Assembly: GCA_032718475.1 (NCBI GenBank)
Contig: JAUCBJ010006683.1
Span: 1 to 64,000, forward strand
Source of the DNA: Nemertoderma westbladi
Lineage: Eukaryota > Xenacoelomorpha > Nemertodermatida > Nemertodermatidae
DNA: 64,000 nucleotides
Reading direction: 5' to 3'
In this document: positions 13,557-22,180 of the stretch, in pieces
Numbering within the stretch: the stretch's first letter is position 1
Layout of the letters: every line of letters starts with the position of its first letter
Notes under the pieces: model-generated
Seen by the model: only the letters and a program-made list of their open reading frames with translations
Told to the model about the DNA's origin: nothing
The model's database searches: none
Made by a program: the position numbers and the translations under genes

Positions 13557-14717
13557 TCACCAAGCGAGATAAATCAGTCGGGAGAGACGACGCCGACACG
13601 GACCCCGGACGAAGAGCTAACGATCCGCGAGGCCGCAACCAGACGGTACAGGCCCACAACGCCGGACCCATCGGTAACGGGTCATCCGGCAGTTCAGGAT
13701 GAGGGGGTCCGTCTGGAACCCGAGGTCGAGCCGAGAGAAGGAGAGAGCGAGACGGAGAGAGAAGGAGACGAGTCGACACGGGACGTAGGTCGACGTACCG
13801 ACGTCGCCGGCCAGCCACAGGCCGAGGGCGACGAGCGGCCCACCGAAACGGCGACGGTGGGGCCGACGGTACGACGCCGGACCCGGAGAGATGGAGGAGA
13901 TGTTGGTACTGATGTCGCCGGCCAGCCACGGGCCGAGGGCGACGAACGGCCCACCGGAACAGCGACGGTGGGGCCGGCGGTACGACGTCGGACCCGGAGG
14001 GACGGAGGAGAGGTCGGCGACGAGGACGTCGGGGTTTCTGAACGACTTCGACGGGCCTACATCACGACCCGGAGACTATTAGAGGAGGCCAGAGGAGGGG
14101 CGACGATAGACAAGGTAAAACTAAAGAAAGGACTAGGTGAGTCGAATAGACATTTTAACTATTTAATGCAATTCGGACAGAGAGAAATGGCCGAAGAGAG
14201 AGCGAGAGGGGTTGCCGAGGAACTGTATGACTTATGGCGGTGTAGGGGTATGGAACCTAGCGTAGTGTACGTAGGGCCATACTTAGTCGATGGCCGGGGA
14301 GTAAAATTAGTGGGTTGGAGGGGACCTGAAGGGGGCGAATCCGAGGTTAACCCCGAGGATTCGGCCTCGTCGGTCGGAGGAAGTTCCGAGAGGCGGGGGA
14401 AAGTTAGTAGGATGGGAAGGCGGAGGGAATTCGTCACAACCGATAAGTCTGCTACATCCTCCGTAAAAGAAAGACGGGTGAGAGAGATAAATGCCACGTA
14501 CCATCTCGACCTGATAGAGCAAGGTCAAAGGGAAATGGATAAACGGTTAGAGGAGTGGAGAACGCGGCTAGAGAGGGAAACGGCATTGATTAGAGAAACC
14601 GGAGAGAGGGCCGAAAGGGCCTTGAAAAGCCTTAGGGAGTGTGAGGAAATAGAGAGGAGGGAACAAGAAAAGCGTGAGGCGGAACGTAAGGAACGTGTAG
14701 CGAGAGAGGAAAACTAG
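13557..14717 (+). pseudogene. gag: Gag region, N-terminal part 1
   Basis: The frame is open from after the TAA at 13554 to a TAG at 14715-14717. No ATG occurs in this frame before about 14166, so the true start is unclear; a non-AUG start, a spliced leader exon or a lost ATG are all possible. The first part encodes a Glu/Arg/Gly-rich segment with a 37-residue repeat. A central part of about 100 residues has mixed composition and resembles a folded domain I do not recognise. The end, from about 14490, is strongly charged (Glu/Arg/Lys) with coiled-coil character. After the TAG the same frame goes on in the same coiled-coil style, so the stop looks like a break within one protein. Assignment to Gag rests on position between the 5' LTR and the Gag core. 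Confidence 0.7.
13780..14021 (+). repeat. 111-bp tandem repeat in the Gag N-terminus
   Basis: The stretch beginning near 13800 is repeated starting near 13911 with a period of 111 bp (37 codons), and a partial third start is seen near 14003. The units share GCCGGCCAGCCAC and GACGGTGGGGCCG with scattered substitutions. The period is a multiple of three, so the frame is kept, which supports protein coding. It is GC-rich, unlike the satellite. Confidence 0.85.
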
Positions 14718-15078
14718 CGCAAAGAACGGGAGGTGAGAGAGGAGGGTGAACGCAGAGAGCGTGAGGCGAGACGAAGGGAGGGAGCTAGAAGAAAGTTGGA
14801 ATTGGCCGAGCAAAGCAAACGGGAGTGTAGGGAGAGAATGGCAAGGGAGGAGTGTGAGCGAAAAGAATTAGAGAGACGCCAAAGTGAGCTTATGGAGCAT
14901 AAGATTAGACGCACGCGCGAGCTGCAACTGGCGCGGGCGGGGGCATCTGAAAGCGGGGCCGACTCGAGTATTTTCGAGGAGCCGGGGGCCGTGGATACAT
15001 TTATTAATACCCCACTTACAGGGACCGCACGACAGACCCAAAACTGGTGTGACCGTACGGGCGGGGGGGGGGGGGGGG
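14718..15078 (+). pseudogene. gag: Gag region, coiled-coil part 2 up to the first G tract
   Basis: This continues the frame of the preceding segment past the TAG at 14715. Up to about 14940 it encodes a Glu/Arg-rich heptad-like coiled coil (for example EREARRREGARRKLELAEQ). Then comes a linker with EEPGAVDTF and a Gly run encoded by 16 G. Beyond the G tract this frame stops at 15101, while the sensible continuation is in another frame. Coiled coils near the N-terminus of Gag usually mediate self-association; that role is inferred. Confidence 0.7.
15063..15078 (+). repeat. G homopolymer, 16 nt (frame change 1)
   Basis: Sixteen consecutive G sit within coding sequence. The coiled-coil frame enters it and the Asn-rich segment leaves it in a different frame, so the tract marks a frame break. 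In either frame it encodes Gly. Confidence 0.9.
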
Positions 15079-15409
15079 TAATAACAATAATGCTACAGTA
15101 GACGTCGTTAATATTAATAGTACCGTATGGGATAACTCTAACCAAACCTTTATTGCAGCAAATAATACTTTACCTAGTAGCAGTAATTTAAATTTAAATA
15201 CAAATAATAATTTCGATTTGAACGTGCAAAATAATCCGAATAATAATTTAAATTTAGAAAATAATAATAATTCAAATAATTTAAATAATGATCCAAGCCC
15301 GAATTTACAAAATAATTCAAATGATTTTGTTTCAAACGAACAAATTAATTCCGTTTCCAATATGGGTGCTATTAACGTAAACACGTCGGGCGTGTATGGC
15401 CAGGCAGAC

Positions 15410-15660
15410 GGGGGCCTGGTAGCCCGTATAATTGGTAGGCCGGAAGTGGCGGGGTTGAGCCAACCCAGAGAGGGCCTGGTAGGCCACGTAGTTGGTAGGC
15501 AGGGAGTGGCTGGGTTGGGTAGACCCAGTGAGGGCCTGGTAGGCCACGTAGTTGGTAGGCAGGGAGTGGCTGGGTCGGGTAGACCCAGCGAGGGCCTGGT
15601 AGGCCACGTAGTTGGTAGGCAGGGAGTAGAGGGCCTGGTAGGCCACGCAATAGCAGAGGG
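15410..15660 (+). repeat. 60-bp tandem repeat (20 codons) in Gag
   Basis: Units start near 15410, 15470, 15530 and 15590, with a shortened fifth near 15630. Each contains GGCCTGGTAGGCCACGTAG or a close variant and GTTGGTAGGC. The first unit is the most divergent and units two to four are nearly identical. The period keeps the frame. Confidence 0.9.
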
Positions 15661-15761
15661 AGAGGCGGGGGTGAATAGACCCGACCGTGGTAGGGTTGAT
15701 GTGTCGACTAGAGAGGGATATAGTAGCGGGGTGAGGGATAGCGAAGTTAGATGTGGCGAGT

Positions 15762-15774
15762 GGGGGGGGGGGGG
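15762..15774 (+). repeat. G homopolymer, 13 nt (frame change 2)
   Basis: Thirteen G lie near the end of the Gly-repeat segment. The upstream frame stops 26 nt later at 15800, while the frame that carries on for another 190 codons is entered at this tract. A second, shorter G run (8 nt) lies at 15812-15819. Confidence 0.9.
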
Positions 15775-16349
15775 CTACAGGGGCCCCACAACAGCGAGTT
15801 AGCGGCAAAAAGGGGGGGGCAGAGAGTGTCCCACAGACGTCAATGGATAATGCGCGGGCCGAAATAGGTAAACCGCAACACCCGGCGACGGAGAGTAATA
15901 GGGGGATTGTGAGTATCCCCAGCGGCGTGCGACCAAGCAGAGAGATACAGGTTGACGTCGTGAGAGGGCGGACGAAGCGTCGAGCCCGATCAGAAGAGGG
16001 AAGAAGAACAGTGGGGTTTAACCGGGAGGTCGACGAGAGATCTCACGAGCGGGAATACTCCACTGAAAGGAGAAGAAGAGAAGACAGTAGTAGAAGCATC
16101 GCCGCGAACGATAGAAGAGCGAGGACGGATAGCGAGCCGTCGGTAGTCGAGATGAGAACGGAGAGTCAGTGGGGTCGGACTCCGGGAGATTGCCGTCGCC
16201 CCGGAGAGATGCGACCTGGTGAGGCGTATTACGCGCCAATGGAGGGGTACGCGATGTACCGGTACGAAGACGAGAACAGTAGAGGGGGGGGGGGGGGGTC
16301 GAAGAGAAACTTTCCGACCGAATACACCTACCGACCGAGAATACGGTAG
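15775..16349 (+). pseudogene. gag: Gag region, Arg-rich part 4
   Basis: This frame is open from before the second G tract to a TAG at 16347-16349. It encodes a hydrophilic, Arg/Glu/Ser-rich segment, including KRRARSEEGRRTVGFNREVD, with no domain I recognise. A third G tract encodes Gly near its end. The basic, low-complexity composition suggests an RNA-binding or flexible region, but that is inference only. The same frame resumes after the TAG. Confidence 0.6.
16284..16298 (+). repeat. G homopolymer, 15 nt (third tract in Gag)
   Basis: Fifteen G lie within the Arg-rich segment. Three frames are briefly open after it: the incoming one reaches a TAG at 16347, and another reaches a TAG at 16408. 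Which frame is ancestral over 16299-16397 is not certain. Confidence 0.9.
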
Positions 16350-16709
16350 CCGCAGGGAGGACTGTTCGAGAAGAATAAACTTCGATCCCGAGCGACACAT
16401 GCGACTGTAGGACATACTGTAGGCCTTACTGCACATACCATAGGCCATGCTGACAGAGGCAATGTAGGCGATAGGATAGCGCGGACAACGGGATTAAACC
16501 CAGAAGTCGCGGAATACATACCGGCGGGTAGGCCAGGAGCTGATAGGCCTATACTGGTACCAGTACAGCAGTATGACTACAGCATGCAGGGACATAACAT
16601 ATACCCAGGGGAGGGGGGAATTATTGCGGATAGGTGTATGGGCCCCAACATATTAACATCAACCCCAGTACCAAACATACCGGTGGGGGGGGGGGGGGGG
16701 GCAGGGTGA
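16350..16709 (+). pseudogene. gag: Gag region, part 5 before the Gag core
   Basis: The frame continues from the preceding segment after the TAG at 16347 and ends at a TGA at 16707-16709, just beyond the fourth G tract. From about 16398 it encodes short His/Gly/Thr repeats (VGHTVGLTAHTIGHADRG) and then a Pro/Gly-rich stretch with LVPVQQYDYSMQGHN. It has no early ATG, so it is easily missed by start-based ORF calling. Sense-like composition and frame agreement with the upstream segment support it as part of the extended Gag. Confidence 0.55.
16685..16701 (+). repeat. G homopolymer, 17 nt (frame change before the Gag core)
   Basis: This is the longest G tract in the element. The upstream frame stops at 16707; the Gag-core frame is open from 16702, immediately after the tract, and has no ATG at its beginning. 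That indicates the core is normally read as a continuation across the tract. Confidence 0.9.
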
Positions 16710-18111
16710 CATTCCCCCATCACAATATCAACAATATACCCCGATAGGAGCAAGAACAACGAGTCCCTTGGATGAAAATAGATCGTGTGATACAGAAATA
16801 TGGAGGGGGCCGCTACCCCCAATGATATACCCAAGTCAAAGAAAGTCAAGGAATAGGACGGACGGGCCGCATCAGACAGGAGAAACCATACAGCATCCAT
16901 CGAACCCATTGGAAGCGCAGGCGATGGGGATGGCCACGTTGATCGATGCGTTGAAAACGAGGATCGAGTTACCACCCGTGGAACCATTCAAATTCGATGG
17001 GAGTAGGCCGGAAGAATATGTACAGTTTCGGCGCATGTATAGTAACGAAATACTAACAAAGAACTTGACGCAGGCGGAGTGCCTAAAGTATCTGCAAGTA
17101 TACACGGGAGGCCCAGCATACGATATCGTGAGGCAATATCAAGGCATAGAGGGCGGTTTCACGACAGCATGGCGGGCACTGGACAGGGAATACGGGCACC
17201 CGGCCAAGATCACCAGACAGACACTGAGAGGCATAACATCGGGTGGCCTACAGGATAATCCCGTTAGCATTAAGACGTTCGCTAACAAAGTCGAAAAGGC
17301 GCTAATCGTGCTGAAGACGCTAGACGCGCCATCCGAGCTCAACGCGTCCAATAACATCACCACGATAGCGCAGGCACTACCGAACTGGCTGCGCAACAAG
17401 TGGAGGAAAATCGCTTTCTCCACTCGAGACAAGAAGGGTGTGGAACCGGGTTTAGAAGAAATGTCAAGCTTCTTAAACTACGAGGCTGAACTAATAACTG
17501 ACCCAGTCTATAGCGAAGATAGCCTGGGAAAGGGACCGAAGACGGATTACCATAGACTGAAACCAGAGCACAATACATCAAACGCATTACCGAGGCTCAG
17601 GCAATCATTGCCATATGCAGCGACGCAGGGGACTACGAGTCCACAGCTAGCCGAAGATAAGACCACACCATGGAACGGACAGGGGAACAATAACAACACG
17701 AATAAATATAACCCCAGTACGTCCAGTAGGCCGAATCCAAACAATAAGAATAGTAGGGACTTTGGTACAAACGCAGCTGCGATACGCGATGCACTGTATA
17801 AGGAGGGCTACGACCCAAAGAGCAAATGCCAGCTACACGCAAATGCGCTTCATCAAACCATGAACTGCAGGTACTGGCAGGCGCTACCTAGGCAAGATCA
17901 GATAGATTATGCGTTGAGCAATAAGATCTGCTCGCGATGTGTGATGAGTGGACATAGAGCTAGGGAATGCAAGGAGAAGCTGGTAAAGTTCGGTCAAAGG
18001 AGAGGCCAAACGATGGCAACGAAGAGGAGAGCGAACGGTGTTACATGGAGTAGTACCCGTGCGAGTGATTGGAGAAGGCAATCGATCAGTAACAACATTA
18101 ATGCTGGTTGA
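16702..18111 (+). CDS. gag: BEL-type Gag core with CCHC zinc knuckle
   Basis: The frame is open from 16702 to a TGA at 18109-18111. From about 16980 to 17430 it matches the pattern of the BEL/Pao Gag domain (DUF1759-like), with PFKFDGSRPEEYVQFRRMY, then the TGGPAYDIVRQY segment and ALDREYGHP. An Asn/Pro/Ser-rich linker follows. The C-terminus has a Cys/His-containing segment and then a classical CX2CX4HX4C knuckle, CSRCVMSGHRAREC, at 17929-17970, expected to bind nucleic acid as nucleocapsid does. A TTG at 16768 is the first start-like codon, but a true start there is unlikely because the open frame reaches the G tract. The end overlaps the pol frame by about 120 nt. Gag forms the cytoplasmic particle that packages the element RNA. 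Confidence 0.85.
   Translation, partial: QGDIPPSQYQQYTPIGARTTSPLDENRSCDTEIWRGPLPPMIYPSQRKSRNRTDGPHQTGETIQHPSNPLEAQAMGMATLIDALKTRIELPPVEPFKFDGSRPEEYVQFRRMYSNEILTKNLTQAECLKYLQVYTGGPAYDIVRQYQGIEGGFTTAWRALDREYGHPAKITRQTLRGITSGGLQDNPVSIKTFANKVEKALIVLKTLDAPSELNASNNITTIAQALPNWLRNKWRKIAFSTRDKKGVEPGLEEMSSFLNYEAELITDPVYSEDSLGKGPKTDYHRLKPEHNTSNALPRLRQSLPYAATQGTTSPQLAEDKTTPWNGQGNNNNTNKYNPSTSSRPNPNNKNSRDFGTNAAAIRDALYKEGYDPKSKCQLHANALHQTMNCRYWQALPRQDQIDYALSNKICSRCVMSGHRARECKEKLVKFGQRRGQTMATKRRANGVTWSSTRASDWRRQSISNNINAG
17987..18111 (+). promoter_or_regulatory. Gag-pol overlap, +1 frame relation
   Basis: The pol frame opens after a TAA at 17984-17986, and the Gag frame closes at 18109-18111, so any frame change must lie in these 125 nt. 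Pol is +1 relative to Gag. The Gag frame contains GCG-AGT-G at 18067-18073 or nearby within CGTGCGAGTGATTGG, which resembles the Ty3 +1 shift site GCG-AGU-U. This could be genuine programmed frameshifting or a one-base indel in a damaged copy. Confidence 0.4.
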
Positions 18112-21100
18112 TAGTGGAGCTGCCTTCACATTAGTCGAGGAATGGGTGGCCGAAGAGATAGGATTGAGAACGAGGCCAAGCAGAATGGCGGTAACAACCA
18201 TCTCTAGCAAAGATGAGATCCTGGAGATGAGAACCGGACGGTGCGCAATTGCAGCAGTGGCACCGGGATGTGACTATGGGGCAACCATCGACCCCATCCA
18301 AGTGATAGAGTCAATTAATATCAATGCCAGGCGGCCAACCAACATCGAGGTCGAGCAATATAAATTCCTGGACGACATTGACTTCTCAATCCCAGATATG
18401 GACGTTAGGAAGGTATCCATCATAGTAGGAATGGACTGCCCAACAGCCCACGAAAGAATGCAAACGGTCTTCGGCGAAGACAAGCAGTGTGACCCGGTGG
18501 CGATATTAAAACCATTCGGGTGGACGCTGAGTGGCCCAATCAAGAGCAAGATACCATTTAGGATGTCGGAGACATCAGGATGCATGTTCGCGGGAACAAT
18601 GCAAGAAATGGGTGATGAGGGAGCAGAGGAGCAGCTTAAAAGACTGCTCAGGCAAGATTTCGAGGGACTGAAAGAGACCGGGGTCGGGACCTCGGTAGAA
18701 GACAAGCAGGCTTTACAAAGTGTGGAGGAATCGATGACATGCGATGAGGGGCGGTATACTATAGGAATGGTATGGAAATTACCGAAAATACCACTGCCCG
18801 ATAATAGAGGGATGGTACTCACGAGACTCCGCAAGCTGAAACAAACACTAAAACGGAGCCCCGAAAAGAATGAGTACATCCACAGAACGATTAAGAAGTA
18901 CGTCGAGAAAGGGTGGGCCGTGGAGTTACCGGTCGACGAACTGAACACGGACAGGACATATTACCTGCCACTCCACGTGGCTTTAGACCCAAAGAAAGGT
19001 AAACTGCGGATGGTAGTTGACGCATCAGCAAAGACCAACGGAAAATGCTTAAACGACTATCTGTTAGAAGGTCCAAACATATACAACTCGGGCATAGAGG
19101 TCCTACTTAGATTTAGGAATGGGAAACACGCCTTCACGTGTGACATAGAAGGCATGTTCAACCAAGTCCGCGTAACGGAGGAAGATAGCGACAGTCAACG
19201 CTTCTTATGGTATAACGGCGAGGAAGAACCGTCGATAATACCGGCATATAAGATGGTAGTACAAAACATGGGAGCCAAGTCGTCTTCATTTACGACGACT
19301 ATGGCAGTGAGAGATACAGTGAAGGGGAAGGAAGATAGATACAGCACTAGGGCCGTCGATATGATTCGACGCGGCTTCTACGTAGACGACGGAATGGAGT
19401 CTGGAAATACGGTTAAGGAGATACTGGACACAGGGCGCGAGGTTCGCGACATCCTAAAAGGATCCGGCTTTAACCTGACCAAATTCCAATCCAGTTCGGA
19501 AGAATTTATCAAGGCGATAGAGGACAAGAGACCAGAATCGACCATGGATAATCCCACAACAGCCAAAGGGCAGGACATGGCGAACAAGAGGACAGAATCT
19601 CAACAGAAGGCACTGGGAATTGTATGGAACAGAGAGACAGACGAACTGAAGTATCAGCTGAGCCAGGAGGGCGCAGACATCCACACGAAGAGGGGCTATG
19701 TGTCGTACATAGCAAGGATATACGATCCCCTAGGTCTAGCATCCCCATTATTAGTCACGGGGAAACAGATACTCAAAAGAGTATACAAATTGAAGGATGA
19801 GTGGGACGTAGAGGTACCAGAGGAAATCAAGAAACAGTGGAGTAAGTGGACAGGAGACTTGGAGAAGATGGGAACATACAACATGCCACGAGTGTATTTC
19901 CCGGATGGGAACATGACGAATCTGGACCTACACATGTTCTCCGATGCGTCGTTGGAGGCGTACGGAGCGGCACTCTATTTAGTACAACGAGAGGGGGCTC
20001 ACAAGCCCAGACTGGCCTTTAGCAAAGCAAAGTCAACGCCGCCAGATTCAGTATCAGTTCCCAAGTTAGAATTGACAGCTGCGAGACTAGGAGTTAGAGC
20101 CACAGCCTACCTAGTGGATACTATTCCCAACATAGTGGAGACACACTACTGGACGGACTCCATGGTAGTGCTTGGTTGGCTACATAACGAAAGGACGAGA
20201 TACCCAATATTCGTCGCGAATAGAGTGGACGAAATAAGGGCGACCACAGAACTGGAAAGGTGGCACTACTGCCCAACGGACGAGAACCCAGCGGACTTGT
20301 TGTCGAGGGGCGTGGTACGCCACACTTTCTTGAAGAAGGAAGTATTGTGGCAACATGGGCCACAATTTCTGAGCGACAAGGAGGCCTGGCCGCCGATGAG
20401 AAAGGTGGACCCGGACTCAGGAGAGGTAGTGTCAGAAGGAGAAGAGGGAGATTCAGAGGGAGAAGAGATATACTCCCAGATGGTGAGGGAGATTAGGGAC
20501 GTGCAACCAAAATCAGAAGAACTGTGCGATAACCCGACAGACAAACTCCTCAGCTACAGCTCTAGTTGGTATAAGACCAAGAAATTAGTGGCGTACTGGA
20601 GAGCCTTCGGGAATTTCCTCGCGGGAGTTGGCAAAGACAAGAAGATCAGAACATCCATAGATCTGGAAGGAGCGGCCAAGGCAGTCATCCGCTATGAACA
20701 ATGGAAGAACTATGGCGACGAGGTGGAACGCGTCGGTAACCAACAGCACCTCCGACGGGACAGCGAGCTGATCACGCTGTCGCCACAACTTAATGACGAC
20801 AGGATTCTAGTAATGAATTCTAGGGTGGGATACAACAACAGCATAATCATACCGCCGAAACCCATCATCATTCCAACAGGATCGCCAATAGTTCACCAGA
20901 TTATCTGGGACTCCCATAAGTCGATATTGCACGGGGGCACCAACCGAACTCTCACGGAGATAAGGAGGACCTATTGGGTCAAGCAGCTGAGGAAGAAGGT
21001 AAAAGCGGTAGTGGGGCAGTGCCAGACCTGCCAACGAGCGAAGAGGGAGAGAGCCATACAAGAGATGGCACCACTACCAGCGAGTAGAGTAAGACAGCAC

Positions 21101-21412
21101 GACCCGCCATTTACACATTGCGGTGTGGACATGTTCGGGCCGATAAAGATCAATGTGATGCGGCACACGGAGAAACGCTACGGTATTATCTTCGTATGTA
21201 ACAACACACGGGCAGTAGGGATAGAACTCGCCCAAGATGCAACCGCATCAGCATTCATTAATGCTTTAGAAAGGTTTAGAGACCGCAAAGGTGGGACGAT
21301 CGCAGTGATATACAGCGACAACGGCACCAATTTTGTGGGGGCAGAGAATGAGATGGCAGAGGCCTTGGACATCATGGAAGGGGAGGAAGTCAGGGCGGCC
21401 ATGAGACGATGA
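18038..21412 (+). CDS. pol: Pol polyprotein: protease, RT, RNase H, integrase (interrupted in integrase)
   Basis: The frame is open from 17987, with GTG at 18038 as the first start-like codon, so pol is expected to be made as a Gag fusion. The aspartic protease has LVDSGAAFTLV, with the catalytic Asp codon at 18110. The BEL linker GWTLSGP follows near 18520. Reverse transcriptase carries its first catalytic Asp in TCDIEGMFNQ (19142) and the YVDD box at 19379-19390. RNase H has Asp 19943, Glu 20069 and Asp 20156 (YWTDSMVVLGW). Integrase has its HHCC zinc site at His 20915, His 20930, Cys 21020 and Cys 21029, and catalytic Asp at 21128 (GVDMFGP) and 21317 (YSDNGTNF). The frame ends at a TGA at 21410-21412, before the third catalytic acid, so the product as read would lack functional integrase. 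Confidence 0.93.
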   Translation: MLHGVVPVRVIGEGNRSVTTLMLVDSGAAFTLVEEWVAEEIGLRTRPSRMAVTTISSKDEILEMRTGRCAIAAVAPGCDYGATIDPIQVIESININARRPTNIEVEQYKFLDDIDFSIPDMDVRKVSIIVGMDCPTAHERMQTVFGEDKQCDPVAILKPFGWTLSGPIKSKIPFRMSETSGCMFAGTMQEMGDEGAEEQLKRLLRQDFEGLKETGVGTSVEDKQALQSVEESMTCDEGRYTIGMVWKLPKIPLPDNRGMVLTRLRKLKQTLKRSPEKNEYIHRTIKKYVEKGWAVELPVDELNTDRTYYLPLHVALDPKKGKLRMVVDASAKTNGKCLNDYLLEGPNIYNSGIEVLLRFRNGKHAFTCDIEGMFNQVRVTEEDSDSQRFLWYNGEEEPSIIPAYKMVVQNMGAKSSSFTTTMAVRDTVKGKEDRYSTRAVDMIRRGFYVDDGMESGNTVKEILDTGREVRDILKGSGFNLTKFQSSSEEFIKAIEDKRPESTMDNPTTAKGQDMANKRTESQQKALGIVWNRETDELKYQLSQEGADIHTKRGYVSYIARIYDPLGLASPLLVTGKQILKRVYKLKDEWDVEVPEEIKKQWSKWTGDLEKMGTYNMPRVYFPDGNMTNLDLHMFSDASLEAYGAALYLVQREGAHKPRLAFSKAKSTPPDSVSVPKLELTAARLGVRATAYLVDTIPNIVETHYWTDSMVVLGWLHNERTRYPIFVANRVDEIRATTELERWHYCPTDENPADLLSRGVVRHTFLKKEVLWQHGPQFLSDKEAWPPMRKVDPDSGEVVSEGEEGDSEGEEIYSQMVREIRDVQPKSEELCDNPTDKLLSYSSSWYKTKKLVAYWRAFGNFLAGVGKDKKIRTSIDLEGAAKAVIRYEQWKNYGDEVERVGNQQHLRRDSELITLSPQLNDDRILVMNSRVGYNNSIIIPPKPIIIPTGSPIVHQIIWDSHKSILHGGTNRTLTEIRRTYWVKQLRKKVKAVVGQCQTCQRAKRERAIQEMAPLPASRVRQHDPPFTHCGVDMFGPIKINVMRHTEKRYGIIFVCNNTRAVGIELAQDATASAFINALERFRDRKGGTIAVIYSDNGTNFVGAENEMAEALDIMEGEEVRAAMRR

Positions 21413-21799
21413 CAAGTAAAGTGGGAGAGAAGGACGCCGTATGCACCACATACACTAGGATGCGTCGAGAGACTGGTGGGCAGTTCAAAGCGTCTAATGA
21501 CGAAGCTAATGAACACCCACATGGTCACTGAGGACGTCTTAAGGACAGTGCTTGCGAAGTGCGAGGGGATCATTAATAGCAGACCGCTATATCCGGAGAA
21601 TGATGACCCTGAGTCATTAGATGTGCTGACACCCAGCCATTTTCTAATGGAAAGGCCAGCGACCATCGACATGCGGGGTGTAGATCCAGACGACATACAC
21701 TCCCGCCAAAGTTGGAAAGTCGCTAAAGCAATAAGCGCAGAGTATTGGAGGAGGTGGGTAGAAGAATACCTACCCACGCTCCATAAAAGAAGCAAGTAG
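21413..21799 (+). pseudogene. pol: Pol continuation: integrase catalytic Glu and start of C-terminal domain
   Basis: The same frame as the main pol segment continues after the TGA. It has APHTLGCVERLVG, which carries the catalytic Glu codon at 21467, 50 residues after the second Asp, and then the conserved DVLTPSHFLMERP segment. The C-terminal BEL domain starts with WRRWVEEYLPTLHKRSK and is cut by a TAG at 21797-21799. Family similarity clearly runs through both stops, so these are breaks in one protein. Confidence 0.88.
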
Positions 21800-22024
21800 A
21801 GGAAGCCGAATAGGGAGTTAAGAGTAGGAGATCTCGTAATCGTTACGGATGATACTATCATCAACAACCAGTGGCGGTTGGCGAGAGTTGTAGGCACTTA
21901 CTCCGATGAGGACGGAAGAGTCCGATCGGTAGAAGTGCGGATAGGTGGTAAGATAGGAGCGAAGGACAGAAAAACCTACAGGAGAGCTGTAGGGAAATGC
22001 TGTCTGTTAGAAGGGGCACCTTAG
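21800..22024 (+). pseudogene. pol: Pol C-terminal end (DUF5641-like)
   Basis: The frame resumes after the TAG at 21797 and ends at a TAG at 22022-22024. It contains LRVGDLVIVTDD, WRLARVVGTYSDEDGRVRSV and a final KCCLLEGAP. This matches the beta-rich domain that closes BEL/Pao polyproteins (GRV...DGxVR...LLE pattern). The length and ending are as expected for the family, so 22022 is taken as the natural end of pol. It has no own start codon at its beginning. Confidence 0.85.
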
Positions 22025-22180
22025 TGGAGTTAGAGAAGAGTTTAGTCGTCCAAGCTTTGGACTGAGGGGGGTGGGATTGAGGGCGAGACGCCCTTCCCAC
22101 ACATAAAAAATAGAAAATAAAAATAAAATAATAGTACATAGTAGGTACGCAGTTAGTAGGCAGAAGTTAGTCAGTAAGAA
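22025..22180 (+). other. Spacer after pol with A-rich stretch
   Basis: No coding frame is supported. Positions 22104-22133 are A-rich and contain overlapping AATAAA-like motifs (AAAATAAAAATAAAATAA), a possible polyadenylation signal for a pol-terminated transcript, though the 3' LTR would be the usual site. Confidence 0.5.

Larger units (their letters stand above)
15079..15802 (+). pseudogene. gag: Gag region, Asn-rich and Gly-repeat part 3
   Basis: The frame opens immediately after the first G tract and ends at a TAG at 15800, just past the second G tract. Residues from about 15080 to 15350 are dominated by Asn with Ser and Leu, in AT-rich DNA made of AAT codons. From about 15410 to 15660 the protein is a Gly/Val-rich 20-residue repeat (core EGLVGHVVGRQGVAG). 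The last part is Gly/Arg-rich. This is low-complexity, probably disordered sequence, unusual in BEL Gag. It sits between the coiled coil and the Gag core, so I treat it as part of one extended Gag. Confidence 0.65.

Noticed and set aside
13549-21897. Antisense open frames opposite gag and pol, up to 239 codons
   Set aside because: They are shadows of GC-rich or strongly biased sense codons; the sense frames carry the recognised domains.
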